Shown piece by piece: positions 25,839 to 34,566 of a DNA stretch of 64,000 nucleotides. The translations under genes and the position numbers were made by a program. Each line of letters starts with the position of its first letter. The stretch's first letter is position 1. Source of the stretch: Pseudomonas sp. BGI-2 (lineage in GTDB: Bacteria > Pseudomonadota > Gammaproteobacteria > Pseudomonadales > Pseudomonadaceae); the NCBI RefSeq assembly GCF_004310295.1, contig NZ_SISB01000011.1, positions 1 to 64,000 on the forward strand. The letters run 5' to 3'. A model generated the notes under the pieces. The model was not told where the DNA came from. It made no database searches and was given only the letters and a program-made list of their open reading frames with translations.

Positions 25839-26753
25839 ATGCACCACTCGGACTCATCGTCTACCCAGGCTTCCAGGTACTCGGCCTCGCCATGTGCGCC
25901 ACCTTCGAGTTGGCCAACACGACCTTCGACGAGCCGGTGCACAGCATCGCCTTACTGTCCGAACACGGCGGTTCGGTGCAGGCCTCTGCCGGATTCGGCG
26001 TGGAAACCAGCGCATTCGATCAGCGCACCTTCGACGCGCTGCTGGTGATGGGCGACAACCTGATCCGACCGACATCACCAGGCATGGTGGCATTTTTGCG
26101 CAACGCCAGCCTGACCACCCGACGCCTGGGTTCGATCTGCACCGGCGCGATTGCGCTGGCTGAGGCCGGTTTGCTGGATGGTCGGCGAGCGACGACTCAT
26201 TGGTGTCATGCACCAGCCTTGCGGCGGGCGTATCCAAAGGTGTTGGTGGAAGAGGATCGCTTCTTCATCAATGACGGCAACATCTGGACCGCGGCCGGCA
26301 TGAGCGCTTGCGTCGATCTGGCGCTGGTGGAAAAGGATCTGGGGTGCAGAGGTGGCTCGGCAACTGGTGGTGTATCACCGACGGTCGGGAGGGCAGTCGC
26401 AGTTTTCGGTGATGCTTGAACTTGAGCCCAAGACCGATCGCATTCAGGCCGAGTTGACCTACGCCAAGCAGCACCTCAAATCAGTGCTGTCGGTAGAAGA
26501 ACTGGCCGGCGCAGCCAGTCTCAGCCCACGGCAGTTCAGTCGTGTGTTCCATGCCGAAACCGGCCAATCCCCGGCCAAAGCCATCGAAAACCTGCGGGTG
26601 GAGGCTGCTCGATTGATGATGGAAACCGGTCGGCACTCTATCGATGTGGTGGCCACCGACACCGGTTTTGGTGATCGCGAGCGTATGCGCCGGGCGTTTA
26701 TCCGTGCCTTCGGACAGCCGCCGCAAGTGATCCATCGCGCCAATCGCGCTTGA
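25839..26753 (+). pseudogene. GlxA family regulator (DJ-1 plus AraC HTH), two frameshifts
   Basis: The ATG at 25839 is out of frame with the first conserved block 'GLIVYPGFQVLGLAMCATFE' (frame of 25850); one base is missing after ATGCA. The DJ-1/PfpI part then continues ('LGSICTGAIALAEAGLLDGR', 'THWCHAPAL') to about 26340. There an extra G in a GGGG run turns 'LGAEVARQLVVYHRR' out of frame. The AraC domain follows in a new frame ('LSPRQFSRVFHAETGQSPAKAIENLRVEAARLMM' and 'DTGFGDRERMRRAFIRAFGQPP') to 26753. It probably once controlled the nitrilase next to it, which is also broken. Confidence 0.88.
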
Positions 26754-26857
26754 TGTCTGTCATGTCCTAAAAGGTGGCGTATTCGGCATTTGAGACAAAA
26801 TACTGTTGTCGCAATCTTGATCTCGTTGAAGCCCATTCCCTCAGTGAGATCACCGCC

Positions 26858-27716
26858 ATGACCATTGTCAAAGCCGCCGCCGTCCAGATTGCTCCTGTTC
26901 TCTACAGCCGTGAAGGCACGGTAGAAAAGGTCGTTAACAAGATTCGTGAACTTGGCGAGAAGGGCGTGCGGTTCGCCGTTTTCCCTGAAACCATACGTGC
27001 CGTATTACCCGTATTTCTCCTTTGTGCAGAGCCCGTTCAAAATGGGTTCCGAGCACTACAAATTGCTGGAACAAGCCGTGGTTGTTCCGTCTGCGACTAC
27101 CGATGCCATCGGCAAGGCAGCCAAAGACGCCAACATGGTGGTGTCCATCGGCGTCAACGAGCGTGATGGCAGCACCCTCTACAACACGCAGTTGCTGTTC
27201 GATGCTGACGGCTCCCTGATTCAGGCGCGTCGCAAGATTTCGCCGACTTATCACGAACGCATGATCTGGGGCATGGGTGATGGCTCCGGCCTGCGCGCCA
27301 CCGACAGCGCGGTCGGGCGCATCGGCCAACTGGCCTGCTGGAAACATTACAACCCGCTGGTGCGTTACGCCTTGATCGAAGACGGCAAACAGATTCACGC
27401 CTTGATTTACCCGGGCTCGTTCGCAGGCCAGCTGTTCACACGCCAGATGGAAGTCAGCATCCGCATGCATGCCCTGGAATCGGCTTGTTTCGCGGTGAAC
27501 TCGATGGCGTGGTTGTACCCGGAACAGCAGGCGCAAATCATGGCCGACACCGGTTGCGAGATCGGCCCGATCTCCGGCGGTTGCTACACCGCGATCATCG
27601 ATCCTCAAGGTGAAGTCGTCGGTGCACTGACCGAAGGCGAGGGCGAAGTGATCGCTGACATTGACCTGTTCCAGATCGAAATCCGCAAGCGTCAGATGGA
27701 CGGCCGCGGTCACTAG
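26858..27716 (+). pseudogene. Nitrilase (Nit6803/Nit1C-like), frameshift and premature stop
   Basis: The frame starts MTIVKAAAVQIAPVLYSREG and reaches the catalytic Glu in 'FAVFPETI'. An extra base near 26994 then ends the reading. The rest continues in frame two: 'VPYYPYFSFVQ', the catalytic Lys region 'RRKISPTYHERM', the nucleophile 'QLACWKHYNPLVRYAL', and 'GGCYTAIIDPQGEV'. TAG at 27714-27716 falls where a Tyr is expected ('GRGH-stop-SRPEIL'), so the last 35 or so codons are also cut off. Members of this group hydrolyse nitriles. No other Nit1C cluster genes are present. Confidence 0.88.
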
Positions 27717-27842
27717 AGCCGTCCGGAAATACTGAGCCTCAACATCGACCGTACACCGCATCGGCATGTTCACGAACGCAACGATCAGCCGAAGCTGGGC
27801 GGCATTCCGACGAAGGGGCCATCACAGGCGCAGACAAAAAAA

Positions 27843-27876
27843 GGGACCTCCAACAAGCGATGGAGGTCCCCTTTTT
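27843..27876. terminator. Bidirectional intrinsic terminator
   Basis: GGGACCTCCA-N8-TGGAGGTCCC with an A run before and a T run after it, between the nitrilase remnant and the convergent dienelactone hydrolase gene. Confidence 0.9.
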
Positions 27877-27889
27877 TCACGTCTTGTCT

Positions 27890-28588
27890 TTACAGTTCCT
27901 GACCCAAAAAGATCAACGTATTGCCGTGGGCTTCAGCGGCTGCACGCTGGTTGTAGCTGTCGCGATGGGAGCAGTTGAAGCCATGTTCGGCCTCCGGGTA
28001 CACGACAATTTCCACGTTATCGTTGTTCTCGAAACGCTCGGCGATTTTCTCCACGGCTTCCAGTGAAATGTGGCTGTCCTGTTCACCGAAGTGCATCAGC
28101 AGCGGCACTTCGATTTCGTCGGCGCGGTCCAGGTGGTTCTGGATCCCGCCGCCGTAGTAGGCAACGGCCACTTCTACCAGCCCGTTGGCGGCGGTGAGGT
28201 AGGACAGCAGGCCGCCAAAGCAATAACCGATGGAAGCGATCCCTCCGTCCAGGCCTGGCTGCGCATCGAGCGCTTCGATGGCCAGTTTGATGTCGGCCTG
28301 CGCCTTGTCGATGTCCGTGGCGTTCATCAACTCGACGGCGCGTTTCCAGCCGGCTTCGTCGTAGGTCAATTCGATGCGCTGGCCGTTGCGCCAGAACAGG
28401 TCCGGCGCGATCACCAGGTAACCATCGGCGGCGTATTGCTCCGCGACCGAGCGAATGTGTTCATTCACGCCGAAGATCTCCTGGATCAGCACGATCCCCG
28501 GGCCTTTGCGGGTATGCGGAATCGCCAGGTAAGCGCCGAATTTACCGTCGGGGCTGTCGATCTCGATCCATTGGGTGGTCACGCTCAT
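27890..28588 (-). CDS. Dienelactone hydrolase family protein
   Basis: 232 residues, cytoplasmic. The catalytic triad is visible: Cys in 'SIGYCFGGLL' (about 118), Asp in 'HFGEQDSHI' (about 166) and His in 'PEAEHGFNC' (about 200). The Glu pairing with the Cys is in 'IVLIQEIFGVNEHIR'. These match carboxymethylenebutenolidase-type enzymes; natural substrate unknown. CAGGAGCCACC precedes the start. It is the last gene of the four-gene leftward run starting with the HvfA-like gene. Confidence 0.9.
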   Translation of the reverse strand: MSVTTQWIEIDSPDGKFGAYLAIPHTRKGPGIVLIQEIFGVNEHIRSVAEQYAADGYLVIAPDLFWRNGQRIELTYDEAGWKRAVELMNATDIDKAQADIKLAIEALDAQPGLDGGIASIGYCFGGLLSYLTAANGLVEVAVAYYGGGIQNHLDRADEIEVPLLMHFGEQDSHISLEAVEKIAERFENNDNVEIVVYPEAEHGFNCSHRDSYNQRAAAEAHGNTLIFLGQEL

Positions 28589-28624
28589 GGTGGCTCCTGT
28601 CTACACAAGTGAGAGGGATGAAGC

Positions 28625-29248
28625 TTATTGCGGTGGTGTGGCCTGAAAGCTGGGCAGTGCCTGAATCCGTTTCCACCAGTCATCGAAGCCGTTGACGGCA
28701 AACACCTGCGGTGCATCCGGCGTCATTGCCATGTAAGCACAGGCCGGTGCCAGGTAAAAGTCACCCAGGCTCGGATCCTGGCCGGCGACGAATGGATCGG
28801 AACCTTTGATTTTCATCAATTCACGCAGGACCATTTTCGAGGCCTCGATGCCTTTGCGACGGGATTCTTCGTTCTTCCCGCCGATAAAGTCGGGGAACAA
28901 GTGATAGCCGAACACCGAGCCTAGCGCACCGTAGCCGTAGGAGTCGTAAATTCCCATGACCATGTGTGTGCGAGCACGGTCGTGGGCATTGTCAGGTGTC
29001 AGCGAAGGCCCCGGCAGGACTTCGTCAAGATACGCCACGATTGCGTCGGTTTCGATAATCCGGAAACCGTCGTGATCGATGACCGGTACCTTGCCAAACG
29101 GATGACGTGCCAGGTGTTCGGGCAGGCGCGGTTCGCCTTTCATCACATTGACCTGCAACTGGTCGAAATCCGCACCTTTTTCCGCAAGCAGCATCTTCAC
29201 TGTGCGCACATACGTACTGCCGTCAAAACCGTAGAGAGTGAGGCTCAT
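28625..29248 (-). CDS. Glutathione S-transferase family protein
   Basis: 207 residues from ATG 29248. The thioredoxin-like N-domain 'MSLTLYGFDGSTYVRTVKMLLAEKGADF' has Ser/Thr near position 11, and the cis-Pro/glutathione-binding region is 'KVPVIDHDGFRIIETDAIVAYLDEVLP'. The C-terminal helical domain has 'PSLGDFYLAPACAYMA'. It is close to the DLH gene on one side and the DoxX gene on the other; the order suggests an operon for handling a reactive compound. Confidence 0.88.
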   Translation of the reverse strand: MSLTLYGFDGSTYVRTVKMLLAEKGADFDQLQVNVMKGEPRLPEHLARHPFGKVPVIDHDGFRIIETDAIVAYLDEVLPGPSLTPDNAHDRARTHMVMGIYDSYGYGALGSVFGYHLFPDFIGGKNEESRRKGIEASKMVLRELMKIKGSDPFVAGQDPSLGDFYLAPACAYMAMTPDAPQVFAVNGFDDWWKRIQALPSFQATPPQ

Positions 29249-29301
29249 GGCGATTGCTCCGTTCTTATGGAAGTGGAGGACGCGATGAAGACTCTGGCGT
29301 A

Positions 29302-29817
29302 TCAACGGTTATTGCAACGCCAGGCGAAGCGAGCCAACAGTGCATCCAGGCTGAGCTTGCCGGCACCCCAGAGCAACAACGGCATTAGGGCTGCAAGGTA
29401 GATCAGCGGCAGTTTGAAGTTGCCGTGACCTTTGTTGCTGATGGAGTAACCCTGGGCAAGCTCACTCAATGTAGACCAATCGGCCGGCCAGTGAACGGCG
29501 GCGGTCGCGACAAGGGTGACAACGATCAGAATGATGGCCGACACCCGCGTCCCGAGACCTACCAGGATGGCCAGGGCGCCAATCAGCTCGGCCCACATCG
29601 ACAGTTCCCAGTTCAGCGTGGCCGACACGTGGTTGAACGGAAACGGGAAGGCATCCTGAATGTCGGCAAACCAGTTATCGCCATTCCATTTTTTCAGGCC
29701 CGACTCGAAGAATTCCCAGGCAATGAACAGCCGCAGCGTCAAAGGCGCGAGCCAGCTACCGGCACGGTCGAGGTTCAGGTGCAGGCCTTTCACGGCCGAA
29801 GAGAGTGAGGTGTTCAT
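29302..29817 (-). CDS. DoxX family membrane protein
   Basis: 171 residues with four membrane helices: 'PLTLRLFIAWEFFESGLKKW', 'WAELIGALAILVGLG', 'VSAIILIVVTLVATAAVHW' and 'LPLIYLAALMPLLLWGAGK'. The family signature 'FFESGLKKWNGDNWFADIQD' is present. DoxX proteins occur as the last gene of HvfA/bufferin operons, here immediately after the HvfA-like gene (55-bp gap). GGAGATCAAGCCC precedes the ATG. Confidence 0.88.
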   Translation of the reverse strand: MNTSLSSAVKGLHLNLDRAGSWLAPLTLRLFIAWEFFESGLKKWNGDNWFADIQDAFPFPFNHVSATLNWELSMWAELIGALAILVGLGTRVSAIILIVVTLVATAAVHWPADWSTLSELAQGYSISNKGHGNFKLPLIYLAALMPLLLWGAGKLSLDALLARFAWRCNNR

Positions 29818-29872
29818 GGGCTTGATCTCCGTTCAGACAGTGAGGCGGGGCAACGTTGCCCCGCGCAGAGGG

Positions 29873-30091
29873 TTACTCGCCGGCGCCGCACTTGCCTTCG
29901 CCGCACTTGCCTTCCCCACATTTACCTTCAGCCGGTTTTTCCGCGGTGTCGGCCTGGACCTGGCTGTAGCCGTGGGCCAGTTGCTTCATGCTGAACGCCT
30001 CGGATTCGGAGGCCGAAGCCACGTTCGACAGGGCCAGGCTACCTGCGATGATCAGGCCGAGTGTCAGGGAAGAAGTCGAGAGCTTGAACAT
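29873..30091 (-). CDS. HvfA-family RiPP metallophore (bufferin-like) precursor
   Basis: 72 residues. The signal peptide (1-27) ends at 'NVASA'. The mature part ends with 'EGKCGEGKCGEGKCGAGE', three EGKCG repeats. In this family the Cys of such motifs is converted to an oxazolone-thioamide by a DUF692/DUF2063 enzyme pair, giving a copper-binding peptide (established for HvfA-type systems). Here the next gene is DoxX, but no DUF692 or DUF2063 gene is in this operon, so any maturation must use enzymes encoded elsewhere. The start at 30091 follows GGAGTATCACC. Low sequence complexity makes homology searches difficult. Confidence 0.8.
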   Translation of the reverse strand: MFKLSTSSLTLGLIIAGSLALSNVASASESEAFSMKQLAHGYSQVQADTAEKPAEGKCGEGKCGEGKCGAGE

Positions 30092-30278
30092 GGTGATACT
30101 CCGTAGCATTGAGTGAGTTGAGCGCTTTGATCGGCTTGGCCGATCGACAGGCACAGTTCATCAAGCGGGTGTATCTGCGATGTGTCTTTTGCCCGGGGTT
30201 TTATGGGCGGGGTGTGTCGCAAGCGGGTCTGTACACACTCCGATACACAACCACGAAAAACTCGAGCCTATGCAATCC

Positions 30279-30652
30279 CCCCTGTGGGAGCGAGCCTGCT
30301 CGCGAAGAGGCCGACACAGTCGACATCGAGGCTGTCTGACCCAACGCCATCGCGAGCAGGCTCGCTCCCAAAAGGGGGCAGTGTCGTGAACAAATCCAGG
30401 GCCCTGCGCAGATCAACTGTGGGAGCGGGCTTGCTCGCGAAGGCGGTGTGTCAGCCAATGTTGACGTGTCTGATCCACCGCTTTCGCGAGCAAGCCCGCT
30501 CCCACAAGGGTCAGTGTCGTGCACAAATCCCGGGCCCTGCGCAGATCAACTGTAGGAGCGAGCCTGCTCGCGATGAGGCCGGCACAGTTGACATCGATGC
30601 TGTCTGATCCACCGCTTTCGCGAGCAAGCCCGCTCCCACAAGGGATTCGTGG
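30279..30652. repeat. Tandem array of type-2 REPINs
   Basis: Three REPINs, each made of an inverted pair 'GGGAGCGAGCCTGCTCGCG' / 'CGCGAGCAGGCTCGCTCCC', repeat with a period of about 131 bp. The spacer 'GTCGTGAACAAATCC' / 'GGGCCCTGCGCAGATCAACT' is also repeated. The array fills the 5' region of the glutaminase gene. It is not a CRISPR: the units are palindromes. Confidence 0.9.
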
Positions 30653-30755
30653 TGTTTTTGAGAGGGGGAGGCGGCAATCTGTGATCCAGCACCAACCAAC
30701 AGCGTCTAGCTTCCGTGTCCCCACAATCCCACGGGGCGAGACTTCGGAACCCGGC

Positions 30756-31664
30756 ATGCAAGCGCTGTTGAACGAGATCCTTGACGCCGTCCGGCCGCTG
30801 ATCGGTCAGGGCAAGGTGGCTGACTACATTCCTGCCCTCGGCACGGTGCCGGCCAATCAGTTGGGCATCGCCGTGTATGGCAACGACGGCGAGTTGTATT
30901 GCGCAGGCGATGCCGACACGCCGTTCTCGGTGCAGAGCATTTCCAAGGTGTTCAGCCTGGTGCAGGCCATCGATCATTCCGGCGAAGCGATCTGGGAGCG
31001 CCTCGGTCACGAACCTTCCGGTCAACCGTTCAACTCGCTGGTGCAACTGGAGTTCGAACGCGGCCGCCCGCGCAATCCGTTCATCAACGCCGGTGCCCTG
31101 GTGATCTGCGACATCAACCAGTCACGCTTTGCCGCGCCCGCGTTGTCGATGCGCGATTTTGTCCGTCGGCTGTCCGGCAACCCGCAGGTCATGGTGGACG
31201 GCAAGGTCGCCGAATCCGAATACCAGCACCGCGCGCGTAACGCGGCCATGGCGTACCTGATGCAGTCGTTCGGCAACTTTCACAACGACGTCGAGGCCGT
31301 GCTGCGCAGCTACTTCAGCCATTGCGCGGTGCGCATGAACTGCGTGGACCTGGCGCGGGCGTTCTGCTTCCTGGCCAACGACGGGTTCTGCAAACACAGT
31401 GGCGAACAGATCCTCACCGCCCGCCAGACCCAACAGGTCAACTCGATCATGGCCACCAGCGGGCTGTACGACGAAGCCGGCAATTTTGCCTATCGCGTTG
31501 GTTTGCCGGGCAAGAGCGGCGTCGGCGGGGGGATTGTCGCAGTGGTGCCGGGGCAGTTCACGGTGTGCGTCTGGTCCCCGGAATTGAATGCCGCCGGCAA
31601 CTCCCTGGCCGGGATGGCGGCGCTGGAATTGTTGAGTCAGCGGATTGGCTGGTCGGTGTTCTAA
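30756..31664 (+). CDS. glsA: Glutaminase
   Basis: 302 residues, the usual length for bacterial glutaminase (302-310). Converts glutamine to glutamate and ammonia. Motifs: '[16 protein letters not shown]' with the catalytic Ser-x-x-Lys, '[13 protein letters not shown]', '[17 protein letters not shown]' and '[15 protein letters not shown]'. The ATG at 30756 is in frame with a long open stretch through the REP array, but the conserved start is here. No strong ribosome site; a weak GGAA lies upstream. The glutamate-linked dehydrogenase at 31749 follows, suggesting common nitrogen metabolism. Confidence 0.92.
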   Translation: MQALLNEILDAVRPLIGQGKVADYIPALGTVPANQLGIAVYGNDGELYCAGDADTPFSVQSISKVFSLVQAIDHSGEAIWERLGHEPSGQPFNSLVQLEFERGRPRNPFINAGALVICDINQSRFAAPALSMRDFVRRLSGNPQVMVDGKVAESEYQHRARNAAMAYLMQSFGNFHNDVEAVLRSYFSHCAVRMNCVDLARAFCFLANDGFCKHSGEQILTARQTQQVNSIMATSGLYDEAGNFAYRVGLPGKSGVGGGIVAVVPGQFTVCVWSPELNAAGNSLAGMAALELLSQRIGWSVF

Positions 31665-31748
31665 GGCGTCCGGGCCAGCGTGGTTAATGACGCTTCCTGG
31701 ATTTTCCTATACATTTTCCAGCCGCCCCCTGCATGGTGAAACCGCTTC

Positions 31749-33251
31749 ATGTCTCTTGCGCTCGAACGTCTAGTCGCTGGCACGCCGATCCCTTTTGCCG
31801 GTAATCGTGTCACTGTCGTCAGCCCCGAACTGGCTGCGCGCTTTCAGCCCGGGGACCATTTGCTGGTGGAGCAGGTCAGCGGCGAGTTGTTGTTGATCCC
31901 GGTGGCTGACCAGCAAGCGGCGGCCGTCGCCATCGAGCGCGCCGAAGCGGCGTTCACCGCGCTGTCCAGCGTCTCGGACCAGGCGATCAGCGCCTTCTTC
32001 GATCTCTTTGCCCAGCGTTTGGAAAACCCTGAGTGCTGGGCCTTGATCGAGGCCGCCAACCTGGCCGACATCGAGCGCGCCAAGGCCCGCGGGCGTTCAA
32101 CCACTCGACTGCTGGCCGATGAACGCATGCGTCGCGACATGATCGCTGGCCTGCGAGCCTGGCGCGATGCAGCGGCGACTCGCGGCAAGGTGCTCAGTTG
32201 CGTCGAGCACGGCGGTTGGAAAGTCGAGCAAGTGGTGTCGCCACTGGGCATCGTCGCGTTCGTGTTCGAAGGCCGGCCGAATGTCTTCGCCGACGCCGCC
32301 GGTGTATTGCGCACCGGCAACACCGCCGTGCTGCGCATTGGCAGCGATGCGTTGGGCACCGCTCAGGCCATCGTCACTCACGCACTGAACCCTGCACTCA
32401 GTGACGCCGGCTTACCGACTGGCGCGGTGTCTCTGGTGGAAAGCGTCAATCACGCCGCCGGCTGGGCGATGTTCGCCGATCGGCGTTTGTCGCTGGCCGT
32501 CGCCCGTGGTTCGGGCCGTGCGGTGAGCCAACTGGGCAGCATTGCCCAACAGGCCGGCACCGCCGTCAGCCTCCACGGCACTGGTGGCGCCTGGCTGATT
32601 GCCGACAAAGACGCTGACGCCCAGCGCTTCGCCGCCGTGGTGCGCAATTCGCTGGACCGCAAGGTCTGCAACACCTTGAACGTCTGCCTGATCCAGCGCG
32701 ACCGCGCAGCCGAACTGGTGCCGCTGTTTCTCGACGCACTGCAACAGGCCGGCACCGCCCGGGGCCAGGGTTGCAAATTGCATATCGTTGAGGGCAGTGA
32801 GCAGTGGTTGCCGACTGAATGGCAAACCGGCAGCGTTGAGGTTTATCGCGCCGAAGGCTACCAGACCGAGGCGCTGGCCGAACCGTTGCCCGAGGATCAG
32901 TTGGGCCGCGAGTGGGAATGGGAAGAAACCCCGGAAGTCAGCCTGAACATCGTCGACGACCTGGACAGCGCCATCGCCTTGTTCAATCGCTACAGCCCGC
33001 AGTTCACCGTGTCGCTGATCAGTGAAGACGGGGCGGCGCACGAACGTTTCTATAACGCGGTCAACGCACCGTTTGTGGGCGACGGGATTACCCGCTGGGT
33101 CGATGGGCAGTACGCGCTGAACAAGCCGGAGCTGGGTCTTTCGAATTGGGAGAGCGGGCGCCTGTTCGCCCGCAGCGCCATTCTGTCGGGAGATGGGGTG
33201 TTTACCGTTCGTAGTCGCATGACCCAGACCGATCTGTCGGTCAAACGCTGA
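31749..33251 (+). CDS. ProA-like aldehyde dehydrogenase (glutamate-5-semialdehyde dehydrogenase family)
   Basis: 500 residues. The ALDH fold has the cofactor region 'GIVAFVFEGRPNVFADAAG', 'LRTGNTAVLRIG', and the catalytic Cys in 'NSLDRKVCNTLNVCLI'. C-terminal 'AVNAPFVGDGITRWVDGQ' and 'FTVSLISEDG' are typical of ProA. It is longer than ProA proper (about 420), with an N-terminal extension of about 90 residues. A canonical proA is expected elsewhere in the genome, so this may act on a related semialdehyde. It lies 84 bases after glsA. Confidence 0.85.
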   Translation: MSLALERLVAGTPIPFAGNRVTVVSPELAARFQPGDHLLVEQVSGELLLIPVADQQAAAVAIERAEAAFTALSSVSDQAISAFFDLFAQRLENPECWALIEAANLADIERAKARGRSTTRLLADERMRRDMIAGLRAWRDAAATRGKVLSCVEHGGWKVEQVVSPLGIVAFVFEGRPNVFADAAGVLRTGNTAVLRIGSDALGTAQAIVTHALNPALSDAGLPTGAVSLVESVNHAAGWAMFADRRLSLAVARGSGRAVSQLGSIAQQAGTAVSLHGTGGAWLIADKDADAQRFAAVVRNSLDRKVCNTLNVCLIQRDRAAELVPLFLDALQQAGTARGQGCKLHIVEGSEQWLPTEWQTGSVEVYRAEGYQTEALAEPLPEDQLGREWEWEETPEVSLNIVDDLDSAIALFNRYSPQFTVSLISEDGAAHERFYNAVNAPFVGDGITRWVDGQYALNKPELGLSNWESGRLFARSAILSGDGVFTVRSRMTQTDLSVKR

Positions 33252-33279
33252 GCATTCCGGGCACAGGCGACGAACGCAC

Positions 33280-33285
33280 TATAAT
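33280..33285 (+). promoter_or_regulatory. Possible -10 box of the BON gene
   Basis: TATAAT lies 47 bases before the ATG at 33327. No convincing -35 is seen. Confidence 0.35.
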
Positions 33286-33326
33286 TAAGGTGTGTTTGCG
33301 TCTGTGTCTTGAGTGAGGGCTGCGCC

Positions 33327-33674
33327 ATGAAACTTCATTCTTTTCAGCATTACTCCCATGATCTGGAAGCGGTCATGCACGACACGTGGATTACCGCCAG
33401 GGTGAAGTCGGCCCTGGCATTGGCCAAACCCACCCTTGGCCTGCAGATCCACGTCAAAACCCTTGGCTCTACGGTGACTTTGAGCGGTCGAGTCAACACC
33501 CATAAACAGTGCGAGCAGGCTGTTGCGCTGGCCCGCACGGTGCCGGGTGTCGTCGAAATCGATGCCCGGGATCTGCTGACTCACGTGTTCACGCCAGGCA
33601 GCGTCCCCACAGCACCCAACGCCGAAGAAACAGCCGAGCGTCGGCCACCAACGTCAGCAAAAGACGACAAGTGA
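33327..33674 (+). CDS. BON domain protein
   Basis: 115 residues. A single BON domain covers residues 20-85: 'ITARVKSALALAKPTLGLQIHVKTLGSTVTLSGRVNTHKQCEQAVALARTVPGVVEI'. There is no clear signal peptide or lipobox, unlike OsmY. The tail is disordered. A TATAAT at 33280 precedes it, with no obvious -35, and a terminator follows. Membrane interaction or stress response is usual for the family; its role here is unknown. Confidence 0.85.
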   Translation: MKLHSFQHYSHDLEAVMHDTWITARVKSALALAKPTLGLQIHVKTLGSTVTLSGRVNTHKQCEQAVALARTVPGVVEIDARDLLTHVFTPGSVPTAPNAEETAERRPPTSAKDDK

Positions 33675-33696
33675 CAAGGGCAACCGTGTGAGTGCA

Positions 33697-33719
33697 GCGC
33701 TCCCGTTAACCGGGAGCGC
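33697..33719 (+). terminator. Hairpin after the BON gene
   Basis: GCGCTCCCG-TTAAC-CGGGAGCGC, a nine-bp perfect stem, followed by CTT. Confidence 0.65.
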
Positions 33720-33825
33720 CTTGACGCGGGCATTTCAGCTCAAGCAACAATGGATTGTGTTTTTTGGGTGTTCTCTCTTGGGGAGCAAAAGCGGACTATC
33801 TGCCGGTCCCTGAGAGGTTTACCCA

Positions 33826-34449
33826 ATGAAACGCGTCCTCATGTTGTTGGCCAACGGTGTCGAGCCGCTGGAAATGGCGGCTTTTACCGATGTGCTCGGT
33901 TGGGCCAATCTGCTTGGCGATCAACCCGTGGAATTGATCAATGCCGGACTTCGGCCGCAGATCGTGACGACCTTCAGGCTGTCCCTTAATCCAGGTCATT
34001 TGTTGAGTGAGCTGGATCTGGACAGCTTCGATGCCTTGGCATTGCCCGGCGGATTTGAACCGTCGGGCTTTTATGAAGAAGCCTTGAGTGAGCCGTTTCT
34101 GGCGGTCATCCGGCACTTTGTCGCGGCCGGTAAAGTCGTCGCCAGTGTCTGCGTATCTTCGGTGTGTCTGGGTGTTGCAGGGGTGCTGAAAGGCAAAGAC
34201 GCCACGACCTATCACCAAGTGGGTGGCAAACGCAAAAACCAGTTGGTTGAAGCCGGCGCCCGCTTTGTCGACTGGCCTGTGGTGGTCGATGGCCGCATCA
34301 TCACTTCGAGCGGCCCCGGTACTGCGACGGAAGTTGCCTTCGTGCTGCTGGAACACCTGAGCAGCGCCGCGAACGCAGGCAATATCCGCCAGAAAATGCG
34401 CTTTCCGACACCGTCTCGCCAGTGGTATGAAACGCCGCAAGTGCCTTAG
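33826..34449 (+). CDS. DJ-1/PfpI family protein
   Basis: 207 residues. 'KRVLMLLANGVEPLEMAAFTDVLGWAN', 'DALALPGGFEPSGFYEEAL', and the nucleophile elbow 'VASVCVSSVCLGVAGVL' with Cys near 107 fit the DJ-1/ThiJ/PfpI fold. The Glu expected near the nucleophile is in 'NGVEPLEM'. 'DWPVVVDGRIITSSGPGTATEVAFVLLE' is the common C-terminal block. Members are chaperones, glyoxalases or amidases; the exact role is unknown. GAGAGGTTTACCCA precedes the ATG. Confidence 0.88.
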   Translation: MKRVLMLLANGVEPLEMAAFTDVLGWANLLGDQPVELINAGLRPQIVTTFRLSLNPGHLLSELDLDSFDALALPGGFEPSGFYEEALSEPFLAVIRHFVAAGKVVASVCVSSVCLGVAGVLKGKDATTYHQVGGKRKNQLVEAGARFVDWPVVVDGRIITSSGPGTATEVAFVLLEHLSSAANAGNIRQKMRFPTPSRQWYETPQVP

Positions 34450-34566
34450 ACCTGTGCGCCCTCATCTGCCCCGTACATCCGACGAACCTCGCTAGTCCGA
34501 CACGGCGAACTACGCTTCAACGCCTGAGCGCGAAAGACACCTGTTTACGAAGGCGTAGAGGTCGTC

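Noticed and set aside
30279..30652. Possible CRISPR array
   Set aside because: The repeats are palindromic REP sequences in inverted pairs with a similar spacer, not direct repeats with unique spacers.
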